Positions 21,886 through 35,146 of a DNA stretch of 64,000 bases are shown here, in pieces. Position 1 is the stretch's first letter. The number at the start of each line of letters is the position of its first letter. Position numbers and translations under genes: made by a program. Source of the stretch: Leptospira interrogans (GTDB lineage Bacteria > Spirochaetota > Leptospiria > Leptospirales > Leptospiraceae); the NCBI RefSeq assembly GCF_900156205.1, contig NZ_FTNA01000009.1:70001-134000 (forward strand). Direction: 5' to 3'. The notes below the pieces were generated by a model. It ran no database searches. It was given only the letters and a program-made list of their open reading frames with translations, and had not been told where the DNA came from.

Positions 21886-22715
21886 TCTGGTTTGACCGCC
21901 GAATATAAAACAAATTGAAAGTATTTTTTCATTCTTTCTCCACCTAAAAACTCGGCAAAGTAGGAATATTTACGAGAGATTTCTTTGGGAATACTCGATT
22001 CTTTCGATTTCATTTTAAGAAAATTTGAAAAACCCTCAAAGATGTATTTTTCTAAAAAATCAAAACCTTCCAACAAAAAGCCAGAAGATCTTAAAAGTTG
22101 GGAAAGAGAATCCGGTGTAACTCGGTTGTTTTTAGGGATCGAACCGGATTTACAAATCATTTTTCTAAACCAAGAATCTATCATTCCCAGTTTCGAATTT
22201 TTCAAAATCAGTTCTGCGGAAACTAATTTGCCTCCAGGTTTGAGAATTTTAAAGGCCTGTTTACAAAATTCTATTCGATCGGAAAAGAAAGAAGCGCTGT
22301 CTAGACAAAAAATTCTATCTAAAGATTGATGTGGAAAAGAAAGAATCGCTTTTTCGACGGAAGAACAAATCAATTTAGGGGAAACATTTGATTTAGATTC
22401 TATCAGTTTTTTTGCAAATTCAGTTTGGACGAAAGAGCCGTTGACGCCTACTAGATCGGAAAAGTTTAGAGAAAATTTTTCTTTCCAGACAAAGAATTGA
22501 TCCCCACATCCAAAACCCAGATCCAATACTTTGAGCCCAGGTTTCAGATCTGCTTTTCTACCTAAAAGTAGTGCTAACTCTTTACAGGCAGTAGGGTAGT
22601 CGGTAGTGTCTTTCCAATAACCGAAGTTTGCCCAGGAAGAATTTTTCGGATTGAGATAAAGATGTGCAAGGGTATCCGGAGCTTCTATACGTTTTTTTTT
22701 AAAAAAGATTTTCAT
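21882..22715 (-). CDS. Class I SAM-dependent methyltransferase
   Basis: A 277-residue methyltransferase. Motif I is VLDLGFGCGDQFF (about residues 63-75), preceded by the substrate-side segment SSWANFGYWKDTTDY that resembles the small-molecule methyltransferases with a NxGYW motif (tocopherol/sterol or macrolide sugar type). Motif-II-like DRIFCLDSASFF and the post-motif KILKPGGKLVSAELIL are also present. Target unknown. Its stop codon overlaps the stop of the convergent flavoprotein gene (TTAG), so the two mRNAs share complementary 3' ends. Confidence 0.85.
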   Translation of the reverse strand: MKIFFKKKRIEAPDTLAHLYLNPKNSSWANFGYWKDTTDYPTACKELALLLGRKADLKPGLKVLDLGFGCGDQFFVWKEKFSLNFSDLVGVNGSFVQTEFAKKLIESKSNVSPKLICSSVEKAILSFPHQSLDRIFCLDSASFFSDRIEFCKQAFKILKPGGKLVSAELILKNSKLGMIDSWFRKMICKSGSIPKNNRVTPDSLSQLLRSSGFLLEGFDFLEKYIFEGFSNFLKMKSKESSIPKEISRKYSYFAEFLGGERMKKYFQFVLYSAVKPD

Positions 22716-24101
<1,386 letters not shown>

Positions 24102-24118
24102 AAACCCAAACGAAAATA

Positions 24119-24718
24119 TTACTTTCTAATTTTTAGGATTTTTTCCAGGATTCCTCTTCTGAGAAGTCCTGGAGAATCTTCGAATGTGGTCGTATTGGTC
24201 CTTCGGGCGTTTTCTATCGAATAAAATACGTCCGGTTCCACGTTTTGAACGATCTTCATTGCCTGATCGATTTTTTTTCTTTTTAAAACCGTAAAAACGA
24301 TTTTGACCGGACCTCGGCTGCCATGTCCGTTCATTATAGTTACTCTATAACCTGCTTCGGAAAGTTTGTCTGCGATTTCACTTCCGTTTTGCGGAGATAT
24401 GATCCTCAGAAGTGAAAATCCGATCGCCAACTTTTCTTCTAAAATCATTCCGATAAAAGTGCCCGTTGCAAAACCACCTGCATAGGCGAGATAACAAAAT
24501 ACGTTGTTTAGATTTTTGATGACTTGGGTGATTACTACGACCCAAAGTAGAACCTCTAGAAATCCTAAAGAGGCTGCGATTCCTTTTTTTTCTCTTGTAA
24601 GAAGTATAACTCGAATTGTTCCGATGGATACGTCTGTGACTCTAGATAAAAAAATAAAACAAGGCAATAGAACGTAATCAAAGATGGGATTTCCTGGTAA
24701 AGGAAAGCTAAATTCCAT
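24119..24718 (-). CDS. UPF0316 family membrane protein (DUF5698/DUF2179)
   Basis: A 199-residue protein with three N-terminal membrane helices (about 10-30, 45-65 and 70-90: [48 protein letters not shown]) and a C-terminal cytosolic DUF2179 domain ([25 protein letters not shown]). This architecture defines UPF0316. DUF2179 occurs in proteins thought to bind small ligands, but the function is unknown. The ATG at 24718 starts just before the first helix; an upstream TTG would add nine residues. Confidence 0.85.
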
Positions 24719-24776
24719 ACAATACAAATATCTTTGAAAGAACAATTCCCGTCGAGGAGAAGAAGAGTTTTAAAAT

Positions 24777-25577
24777 TTATAACTTTCCGAAATAATACCG
24801 ATTACTCACGTTTCCGATCAAAGTAGTTCTACGATACATATTAATCGTGAGTGGAATCGGAGCAGAACGTTCCAACTTGCGGTTCCCTTCCAGATAACGA
24901 CGAGCATCGTTACCGAAAATTCTAGCATCTGTAAGTAATTCTATCACGTTATCGTACGTTTCCGGAGAGTTAATGATCTGGGGAATTGTTCCTCGATTTG
25001 ATTTCAATTTTTCTGAAATTTCATAAAAATTATTAAAAGAAGTTCGGATGTCTTCACGATTTTCTCGGATGACTCCCGTGGAAGCCGCGAAAAAATCTTC
25101 AAAGTAATCTGCAGAAGGTAAGAAGTCTGGAGATTTTTGTTCTTCTTCTAAGTAAGTAGGTTGAAAAAAGGACGTCTCTTCTTTATCGAAAGATCCAGGG
25201 TCTATATCGATGGTTCTTCCAGAGAGAATCGTGTTGGTTTGGAATGTAATTTTATAATTGTCCCAGAGTGTGATTGGCTCTTTCAGTCTAACAATAATTT
25301 CGATTGCCTTCGTTTGATCCTTATTGAGGAATCTTTGATCTTCTACTTCGTCAATCGGAACCACGTCTAAACTACGTACAATTCCTTTTTCTACTCCTAA
25401 AATTCGAACGGGTGCACCTGGATGAATTCCTTCCAAACGGGGATAATAAATTTTCATGGTATATGGATATTCGTCTTTGGTTCCGGCTTTTTCAATAACG
25501 GAGACATACATACTTAAGGAAAATGCTAAGAAGAAAACAATCCCTGTGAGAACGGCTGTGTGTTTGGAAAGATTCAT
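24777..25577 (-). CDS. MCE/MlaD-family lipid-transport protein
   Basis: A 266-residue envelope protein with an N-terminal membrane anchor (about residues 8-27) and one MCE domain (about 38-128: [67 protein letters not shown]). The C-terminal part is helical and unlike MlaD. MCE proteins form hexameric rings that pass phospholipids between membranes, with an MlaE permease and MlaF ATPase; neither is adjacent, so the partners must be encoded elsewhere. It follows UPF0316 on the same strand with 58 bp between. Confidence 0.85.
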   Translation of the reverse strand: MNLSKHTAVLTGIVFFLAFSLSMYVSVIEKAGTKDEYPYTMKIYYPRLEGIHPGAPVRILGVEKGIVRSLDVVPIDEVEDQRFLNKDQTKAIEIIVRLKEPITLWDNYKITFQTNTILSGRTIDIDPGSFDKEETSFFQPTYLEEEQKSPDFLPSADYFEDFFAASTGVIRENREDIRTSFNNFYEISEKLKSNRGTIPQIINSPETYDNVIELLTDARIFGNDARRYLEGNRKLERSAPIPLTINMYRRTTLIGNVSNRYYFGKL

Positions 25578-26259
25578 AAAAAGATTAGGTTCCCGTTAAG
25601 ATCGGATTTTATAGAACGGTCGTTTTGACGCGACTTTCTTTTTTAAAAAATTTCGGGTAGTGATCAACTAACAATCTTAATTGAAAGTTATATAGGAGTT
25701 CTTATGAAACCTAAGTTTTGTTTTTTAGAAAAACTGATACATCTTATGATTAAGACAAAGTGATGTTCTTACTGGATTTTATATCTGTCAAAAGCAAGAG
25801 CTTGTCCAAAATTTAGTTGAAGAAGTAAAATTAAATTGAGAGAAACAAATGAGTTTTGGACGAATTCCAAATGATGTAAGTTCTGCGTAAGAGGATGAGA
25901 AAAAAAGTATGGGTTCCTACAATTTTAAAATTTGTTCGTAAAATCGTAATTTGTGGTAGTTCCCACATCTTAGGAGATCGATCTGTAAAGTTCAGATGCC
26001 AACTTTTTTCAGAAAATGAATCATGGCCGAACTCACGTTAGATAAACCTTCTTTGTTTTCTATAATCTTTGATCGGATTTCATTTTTCTTCAACACTTTG
26101 GAAGGGAGTTCCTACAAATTAGGTCTTTTTCACGGTAAAATTTCTAGTTTTTGAACAAGTTAAAACGTATCAGCCGTCTGCATCAAAAAACAAAATGTGT
26201 AAATAAGATCTAAATACCGATAAGAAAACTACAAAAGAAATTTCTTCTAAGAATTTATT
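25578..26259. other. Divergent intergenic region before ftsQAZ
   Basis: About 680 bp. It has a 19-codon frame MKPKFCFLEK at 25704 behind TATAGGAG (coding value uncertain) and TGTGG.AGTTCCCACA-type motifs at 25915-26115. The mce and ftsQ promoters must lie here; no clear -35/-10 pair was identified. Confidence 0.45.
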
Positions 26260-27009
26260 ATGAGACATAATCTGATTGACTTTCTACGAGAATTTGTGCA
26301 AAAAAGAAGAAACGTCCTACTTTTGGCTCTCCTGATCGGAATTTTGAGCATTGGAATGATTCTTGGATTCGGTTATCAAGGGATGATTCCACGAGAATTG
26401 AATAAATTAATCATTACGGGGCATGAAAAGCTTAAAACGGAAGAAATCGTAAGAATGCTTGAAATCCAACCCGGGACATCTTTTGATTCGCTGGACTTAG
26501 ATCTTTTAGAGAAAAAACTTTCCAGACTTCCGAGGATTAACTCCGTCCGTATTACTAAAAAGTCGGAAGATCAGCTTCTTGTGGAACTTACCGAGAGAAA
26601 AGCAATTTACGTCGTCAATTCAAGTGGGCATCTCTATGAGATTGATTCGGAGTTACGACTTCTTTCTCAGGATGATATTCGTGAAAAAGATCTATGTGTT
26701 CTTTCTGGGAATTTCCAGATTAAAGGTGGAGCTATTCAAGACGCAAGTTTTAGAGATCTTTATAATTCGGTGGAACACGCGTTTAAAATGTATCCAGCTT
26801 TGAAACCTAGAATCTCCGAAGTTTTACTACAAGAAGACGGTGAAATTTTTTTCTTTGCGGATGAACCGATCCGTTTGAGAATTCAAATCGGTACTCTTCT
26901 TCATAGAGATCAGGTCAGAAAACTCTACGCTATATTAGCATATTTTGAAAAAGATCGGATTCAGTCCGAACTTGTAGACATCAGAGGAGAAGACGCTGTC
27001 TATCACTGA
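26260..27009 (+). CDS. ftsQ: Cell-division protein FtsQ/DivIB
   Basis: A 249-residue bitopic divisome protein. Short cytosolic tail, one TM helix (about 19-41), then a POTRA domain (about 47-115: [64 protein letters not shown]) and the FtsQ beta domain. It links early (FtsZ/FtsA) and late divisome proteins. Position immediately before ftsA and ftsZ confirms the assignment, as sequence conservation in FtsQ is low. Confidence 0.9.
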   Translation: MRHNLIDFLREFVQKRRNVLLLALLIGILSIGMILGFGYQGMIPRELNKLIITGHEKLKTEEIVRMLEIQPGTSFDSLDLDLLEKKLSRLPRINSVRITKKSEDQLLVELTERKAIYVVNSSGHLYEIDSELRLLSQDDIREKDLCVLSGNFQIKGGAIQDASFRDLYNSVEHAFKMYPALKPRISEVLLQEDGEIFFFADEPIRLRIQIGTLLHRDQVRKLYAILAYFEKDRIQSELVDIRGEDAVYH

Positions 27010-27010
27010 T

Positions 27011-28240
<1,230 letters not shown>

Positions 28241-28258
28241 CTTGTAAGGAAAAATAAC

Positions 28259-29461
28259 ATGATCCGATTTGAAGAAGAAACTAAAACGAGCCCCGCTGTA
28301 ATCAAGGTGTTTGGAGTTGGCGGTGGAGGAATGAATGCGGTGACTAGAATGTCCAATTCTAGTTTGAAAGGAGTTGAGTTCGCGATTCTCAACACAGACG
28401 AACAAGTTTTACTTCGTTCTCCCGTAGAAAATAAAATCATCTTAGGAACAAAAGTTACTCGGGGTATGGGAGCCGGTGGAGATCCAGAACTTGGGCTAAA
28501 AGCCGCGGAAGAAGATAAGGAAAGAATTCAATCCATTGTTCGTGGATCGGATATGGTTTTTATAACTGCCGGAATGGGCGGCGGGACCGGGACTGGAGCC
28601 GCACCTGTGATCGCAAAGATCGCTAAAGAAATGAAATGTCTTGTTGTGGGGGTGGTTACTCTTCCTTTTTCTTTTGAAGGTAGAAGAAGAATGGAATTTG
28701 CACGCAAAGGAATCGAACAACTTCGTTCTCACGTGGATACATTGATTTTAATCAATAATGATTCTATCTTTAGAGTTGTAGATAAAAATACTCCGATTGA
28801 TCTCGCCTTTCAAGTAATAGATGATATTCTTCTCAATGCAGTTCGGGGAATTAGCGACATCATCAACAATCCGGGACTGATCAACGTGGATTTTGCGGAC
28901 GTAAAAACGATTATGCGCGATACCGGAGACGCAGTGATGGGAGTAGGTGAAGGAAGCGGTGAAGGTAAGGTGAAAGAAGCGGTGGAGTATGCAATCAACA
29001 ATTCGTTGTTAGACTCTACTTCGATTGCCGGAGCTTCTTCTTTGCTTATCAACGTTTCTGGTGGAAAGGATCTTACGATTTCGGATTGGAACGAGGTTTC
29101 TGGAATTATCACTTCTCAAGTTGATCCGAATGCAAATATCATCGTAGGTCTTCATGAGGATGAAAGTCTTTCTAATAAAATTAGAGTGACTGTGATTGCG
29201 ACTGGTTTTCACAAACGAGGTAAATTGCTTCAAAATCAAGATTCGATTCAGAGAGGAGCACAAGAGAATTACGGGTTTCAAAGAAAAGCAGTTGGTATGG
29301 AAAATTCTGCTCTTGAAAAAAAAGACTTTTTCCAAGATGAGAATACGGAACAAAACCGAAATTCGGGATCTTTAAGATTACGTTCTTCGAATAGTTCTTC
29401 TTCTAAAGTTGAGGACTACGATATTCCTGCCTATTTAAGAAGAAACAGTTCTGGACCTTAA
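28259..29461 (+). CDS. ftsZ: Cell-division GTPase FtsZ
   Basis: A 400-residue tubulin homologue forming the Z ring. N-terminal [13 protein letters not shown], the tubulin signature [14 protein letters not shown] (Gly-rich loop at 107-113), and the synergy loop [11 protein letters not shown] are all present. After a variable linker (about 320-385) the C-terminal peptide [10 protein letters not shown] near the end is the conserved docking site for FtsA. Complete and unremarkable. AAGGA sits 6-10 nt before the ATG. Confidence 0.97.
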   Translation: MIRFEEETKTSPAVIKVFGVGGGGMNAVTRMSNSSLKGVEFAILNTDEQVLLRSPVENKIILGTKVTRGMGAGGDPELGLKAAEEDKERIQSIVRGSDMVFITAGMGGGTGTGAAPVIAKIAKEMKCLVVGVVTLPFSFEGRRRMEFARKGIEQLRSHVDTLILINNDSIFRVVDKNTPIDLAFQVIDDILLNAVRGISDIINNPGLINVDFADVKTIMRDTGDAVMGVGEGSGEGKVKEAVEYAINNSLLDSTSIAGASSLLINVSGGKDLTISDWNEVSGIITSQVDPNANIIVGLHEDESLSNKIRVTVIATGFHKRGKLLQNQDSIQRGAQENYGFQRKAVGMENSALEKKDFFQDENTEQNRNSGSLRLRSSNSSSSKVEDYDIPAYLRRNSSGP

Positions 29462-30198
29462 AGTTACTATTTTTTTTCGAAAAAACATTAGAAAATTCTG
29501 TTTTACTTATGAAGAAAATAAATACGGCTTGTTACTCTGACGTATCAAAAGCTAGTTTGTTTTAAAATGTAGGATCTTTTTCTAATAAGTCAACAATTCC
29601 AGATTAGGCGTAATTTGTGAGTGTTCCCACATTTTCCAAAAATCCACCGTTTGTTTTTGTTTTGAAAATGTGGGATCTACCGCAAAGTTTAGGTTTTTCT
29701 GTAAAATGATGTGGAACTTACTGCAAATCACGATTTCACGAACAAATTCTAAAATTGTAAGAACTCATACTTTTAGAAAATTTTTATTCGTCGCCGAACT
29801 CACATTAAAATGGGTTTAAATTTTGATGATGGCCGCAAAACAGCGGTTTTGTGCAGAAATCTAATTGGACAATGATTCTTTTTATGTTTTATGGTAGGGT
29901 AGTTCCCACAATTTTCAAAGTTTAATTGGTAAATCCACGATTTGTAAGAGTTCCCACATTTATTTTTTTTACGAAAAAATTGATCTAAAATAAAACGGAT
30001 TTTTTACGTCCTATTCACGTTAATTAAAATTATCAATTCTGGGTTGGTATAATTTGTAAAAGTTTTTATGTTTTCGAAGAATCTGCCGTTCGTTCTTGGT
30101 TTCCATTTTTATGCGTTTTTATAGTAGAAATAGTAAAATCAAAAAATACGTTATCAGTTTTTATGTTCTTGTTTTGAATCTTTTTGAAATTGTAAATT

Positions 30199-30504
30199 GT
30201 AGGAATTCTTACAAAAACTAAATTAGAATTATGAGTATTTAAAATTCGTAATGTGACTAAATCTGTGGGAACTACCACAAATATGGGTTTATTGTTAAGT
30301 TGTAGGAATTCTTACGAAGCTAAATTAGAATTATGAGTATTTAAAATTCGTAATGTGACTAAATCTGTGGGAACTACCGCAAATTTGGGTTTATTGTTAA
30401 GTTGTAGGAATTCTTACGAAGCTAAATTAGAATTATGAGTATTTAAAATTCGTAATGTGACTAAATTTGTGGGAACTCTCACGAATCTGGGTTTACTATA
30501 AAAT
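30199..30504 (+). repeat. 102-bp tandem repeat, three units (candidate VNTR)
   Basis: Units start at 30199, 30301 and 30403 with TGTAGGAATTCTTAC and contain AATTATGAGTATTTAAAATTC and TGTGGGAACTnnCnC. Units 2 and 3 are nearly identical over the first 80 bp; unit 1 differs in a few bases, and unit 3 diverges at its end. Confidence 0.85.
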
Positions 30505-30589
30505 TTCGTTGTTAATTTTCTACAAAATGTAGGAATTGCATCGCATTTTACGAATTAAAAAGCGTGAGTTCCATAGACTTCAGTACAAT

Positions 30590-30689
30590 AGAGTTGTTAA
30601 AAAGTTAATTCTTCATCTTGTTTCTGTTTCATAAAATGGTCGATTGAAGCAGTTTTATTAATCGTTGCTATGGAATTTTTCAAAACTCT
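30590..30689 (-). repeat. Family B element, copy B4
   Basis: Reverse orientation: AGAGTTGTTAAAAAGTTAATTC at left and GGAATTTTTCAAAACTCT at right, core ATGGTCGATTGAAGCAG. Confidence 0.7.
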
Positions 30690-30870
30690 GAAATAGGTCG
30701 ATTCCAATCAATTGCCCCGAATTTAGGTATTTTTAAGAATGTTTACCATAGTTTTTCAAAAAAAAATCTGTTGAAATTTTCTTTTTAAGAAATCTAGAAA
30801 AATTAATTGTTTATAATATTTAAAAAATTGAATCTATTTGTAGATTTTGAGAATATCGTTAAGGTCGTGT

Positions 30871-31203
30871 TCATTTTGATTCTTCTTTTCCGAATTTTTT
30901 ACATTCTATTAAATCCCTGAACTTTTCCTTTTTCAATTCGCATTGTACTTGTTTGAGTGTTTTTTCGGACATACAACGTAGAACAATCGCTTTTGACATG
31001 TCCGGTTGAAGAATCTGTTTCAACATAATCTGTTGCATTGTAGGTGGGATTTCGTCTTCAGATGCATCTGCAATTAGTTTGACGTTGTGCATTTGATTTT
31101 CTACGCATTCTTCTTCGTTCGGAGTTTTTCTACATTCAATAAAAAATAAGATCGAAAAAGTTAGGATAAAAATAAGAAAAGCGGACTTTCGTCCGCTTTT
31201 CAT
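30871..31203 (-). CDS. lep: Lep, small lipoprotein partner of LipL41
   Basis: A 110-residue lipoprotein downstream of lipL41. The signal peptide MKSGRKSAFLIFILTFSILFFIEC ends at Cys24; Glu just before the Cys is unusual for a lipobox. The mature part is short, charged and has four more Cys (two in EECVEN and RCMSEK, others near the end). Published work, recalled, reports that Lep is lipidated, is co-expressed with LipL41 and is needed for LipL41 stability. The start at 31203 is chosen because it begins the signal peptide, 28 bp after the lipL41 stop; an upstream in-frame ATG lies inside lipL41. Codons 2-9 form a perfect hairpin (see the terminator entry). Confidence 0.88.
   Translation of the reverse strand: MKSGRKSAFLIFILTFSILFFIECRKTPNEEECVENQMHNVKLIADASEDEIPPTMQQIMLKQILQPDMSKAIVLRCMSEKTLKQVQCELKKEKFRDLIECKKFGKEESK
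31177..31200 (-). terminator. Terminator-like hairpin on the lep start codon
   Basis: On the minus strand, a perfect 10-bp stem (AAAAGCGGAC / GTCCGCTTTT) closed by a GAAA tetraloop begins directly after the lep ATG and is followed by a U-rich run (CTTATTTTTATCC). It has the form of an intrinsic terminator or attenuator between lipL41 and lep, and when folded would hide the lep initiation region. Confidence 0.65.
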
Positions 31204-31231
31204 ACAATTTTGTAATTTCAAAGAAACCAGA

Positions 31232-32299
<1,068 letters not shown>

Positions 32300-32303
32300 G
32301 AAA

Positions 32304-32337
<34 letters not shown>

Positions 32338-32470
32338 GGGATGATTTAAAAATCAAAAAGAATCATGTCAATTATTTTAGAATCGAAAAACTAAGATTTG
32401 AAAAACGGATTTTTTGTTCTTTGTTTTTTTGATTGTAGAGACACTTCTCATACAAGATACTGAATTACAA

Positions 32471-32979
<509 letters not shown>

Positions 32980-32983
<4 letters not shown>

Positions 32984-33954
32984 AAACTCTCGAAGAAGTT
33001 GCAAAAGCTCTTAAAAACACTTATATGGAACATGAGGTGGATGAAAAATTACCTCTGATCCAAGAAATTCAAAGATTAAAAAAAGAAAAGAACGCGATTC
33101 TCCTTGGTCATAACTATATGACTCCGGATGTGTTTCATGGTGTTTCGGATATTACCGGCGATTCTCTTTATCTGAGTAAAGTGGCAGCGGATACGGATGC
33201 GGATGTAATTCTTTTTAACGGGGTTCACTTTATGGCGGAGACAGCTAAGTTGATGTCTCCTCAAAAGAAAGTTCTCATTGCGGATCTGAAGGCTGGTTGT
33301 TCTCTCGCGGAAAGTATTACTAGACAAGATGTAATTGATCTAAAACAAAAATATCCGGGTGTTCCTGTCGTGACTTACGTCAATTGTACTGCGGATGTAA
33401 AGGCGGAGACAGATATTTGTTGTACATCGGCTAACGCTTTGCAGGTGGTAGAATCTCTGGAAAGTGATACCGTGATTTTTTTACCAGATCGTTATTTGGC
33501 TGCGAACGTTCAAAATCTTACTCAGAAAAAAATCATCACTCATCCAGGAAGTTGTATGGTTCATGAAATGTATTCTGCGGAAGACATTGAACTAACAAGA
33601 AGACAATTTCCTGGTGTTACAGTGATTTCTCATCCAGAATGTAAAACTGAAGTGGTGGATCGTTCGGATTATTCTGGTTCTACTTCTCAGATGAGCGATT
33701 TTATCCGTAAGTCTGAAGCTAAAAATATTTTTTTAATTACCGAATGTTCTATGGGAGATAATCTTCGTTCCGAATTTCCGGACAGACATTTTGTTTCTAC
33801 TTGTCAGGTTTGCCCTCATATGAAAAAAATCACCCTCGAAAAAATCAGAGATTCTTTGTTATACGATCAGTATGAAATTCATCTTGATCCGGAAGTGATC
33901 GAAAAAGGCAGAATGTCTGTTCAAAGAATGTTAGATCTTTCTTTTAAAAAATAA
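32980..33954 (+). CDS. nadA: Quinolinate synthase A
   Basis: A 324-residue quinolinate synthase, making quinolinate from iminoaspartate and dihydroxyacetone phosphate in de novo NAD synthesis. The [4Fe-4S] ligands are most likely Cys107 (KAGCSLAES), Cys221 (SHPECKTEV) and Cys278 (CQVCPHMKK). Other family segments are [27 protein letters not shown], and [10 protein letters not shown]. Length fits the class. I start at ATG 32980; a TTG four codons upstream is unlikely. nadB and nadC are not nearby. Confidence 0.95.
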
Positions 33955-33967
33955 AATCTGCATATAC

Positions 33968-34045
33968 GGATTTCTATAAAATTGAGTGCTTTTAATTTTC
34001 ATTACAAAACACTGTTTCGACGTAAAAATATTGGGTATTTATTAT
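33968..34045 (+). repeat. Family C dispersed repeat, copy C2
   Basis: TTTCTATAAAATTGAGTGC then TTACAAAACACTGTTTC and AAAATATTGGGTATTT, the full family pattern. Confidence 0.55.
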
Positions 34046-34218
34046 ATAATCTGATTGAGAAAATAAAAATTTTTCCGTTAATAAATCAATCTACTTGAAT
34101 TAAGCAGAAGTTTTGTTAAATTATATTTTGAGGTATTTTAGAGAAACTTTAAATACTTTATAATTGAACATTTTTAAAAATTAGAACTGTGTTTCTAATT
34201 TTCTTGTTTAAATCGAAT

Positions 34219-34305
34219 AGAGTTGTTAAAAGTGGAGATTAGCAAATTTACTTCAATTATCTATTCCAATGTAACGGAAATAGATGGAGAATTCATTTTT
34301 CTAAA
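34219..34305 (+). repeat. Family B element, copy B5 (right end eroded)
   Basis: AGAGTTGTTAAAAGTGG at left; core TCTATTCCAATGTAACGG; right end GAATTCATTTTTCTA has lost the terminal repeat. Confidence 0.55.
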
Positions 34306-34317
34306 AAAAATTGTGAT

Positions 34318-34790
34318 CTCGATTCCTAAAATGTGGGAACTACTCGAAAGTTCACCAATTGTCAAATGCGACTTAATTTGTAGGAACTACTGCAGTTTAT
34401 TAAAAATTTCTAAAGAACTATCGTGTAAAAATTTTTTGAGATTTGAGACAAGCTTTTAGGTATTTTTTATAGGTTTTGAGCAGAATTACTACTCGGACGC
34501 ATGAATAGAATACTTGTGTTAGATTGTTTCAAAAATTTGAATATTTGGGTCTTGCTTTAAAATGCCGTAAATCCCGAATTTGCGTTATTTTTTAAGTACC
34601 ACTATTTTTTCGTAAATTAGGCCGTTAATAACTTGGTACTATTTTCATGCGTCCGAGTAGTAAAGTCTGCTAAATTGGATTATATCTTAAAGTGTACACT
34701 ATAATTCTATTGAAGGGTTCGAGACTTTTTTGTAAATGTAGGAACTACAACAAATCATGATTTTACGAACAAATTCTAAAAGTAGTGGTT
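34318..34790 (+). repeat. Family G dispersed repeat, copy G2, interrupted by F1
   Basis: Matches G1 (17047-17345) on both sides of element F1: left part AAATGCGACTTAATTTG ... TTTTGAGCAGAA, right part AAGTCTGCTAAATTGGATTA ... GGGTTCGAGACTT. The interruption defines F1 exactly. Confidence 0.65.
34489..34660. mobile_element. Family F MITE-like element F1 with TA duplication
   Basis: 172 bp with perfect inverted ends (CTACTCGGACGCATGAA / TTCATGCGTCCGAGTAG) flanked by TA on both sides. The paralogous site in G1 has a single TA at the same place. No coding capacity. Ends and TA target fit mobilisation by an IS630/Tc1-mariner-type transposase in trans (inference). Confidence 0.75.
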
Positions 34791-34970
34791 CTTACATTCA
34801 TTTATTGGAAATGATTGATCTAATTTTTTAAAGGCTAAAAACAGCGGAGTTTCTGCATTTCAAAGTTTTACTGTAAAATATAGATTTTATGGGAGTTCCC
34901 ACAGATTAAGTCGCATAATAAATTTTTAAACATTCATCTTTTATAATTCGAGTTGGAGAGTTCCTACATT

Positions 34971-35070
34971 AGAATTGTTGAAAAATTAATTTTCCATTGA
35001 TTTCTATTTCATGGAAACGGTCGATTGAGGCGTTTTGTTAATTGTTGCTATGGAATTTTTCAACAACTCT
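34971..35070 (-). repeat. Family B element, copy B6
   Basis: AGAATTGTTGAAAAATTAAT at left, TGGAATTTTTCAACAACTCT at right; core TGGAAACGGTCGATTGAGG. Confidence 0.75.
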
Positions 35071-35146
35071 ATTTATTGTTTATATAAAAATCAGTTTTTT
35101 ATAAAACGAATTTTTAAACTGAACTTACGTTTCTTAAGTCGTTAAA

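Larger units (their letters stand above)
29462..30870. other. Repeat-dense intergenic region between ftsZ and lep
   Basis: 1.4 kb between convergent genes and no credible gene. It contains the densest run of TGTGGGAACT-type motifs in the window, a 102-bp tandem repeat (30199-30504) and a family B copy (30590-30689). Confidence 0.6.
33955..35146. other. Repeat-dense intergenic region
   Basis: 1.2 kb without a gene, built from a family C copy (33968-34045), family B copies (34219-34305 and 34971-35070) and a family G copy (34318-34790) split by element F1 (34489-34660). It lies between convergent nadA and the third VM gene. Confidence 0.6.

Noticed and set aside
30190..30500. CRISPR-like array
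   Set aside because: The 102-bp units are near-identical along their whole length with no unique spacers and no cas genes nearby; it is a plain tandem repeat.
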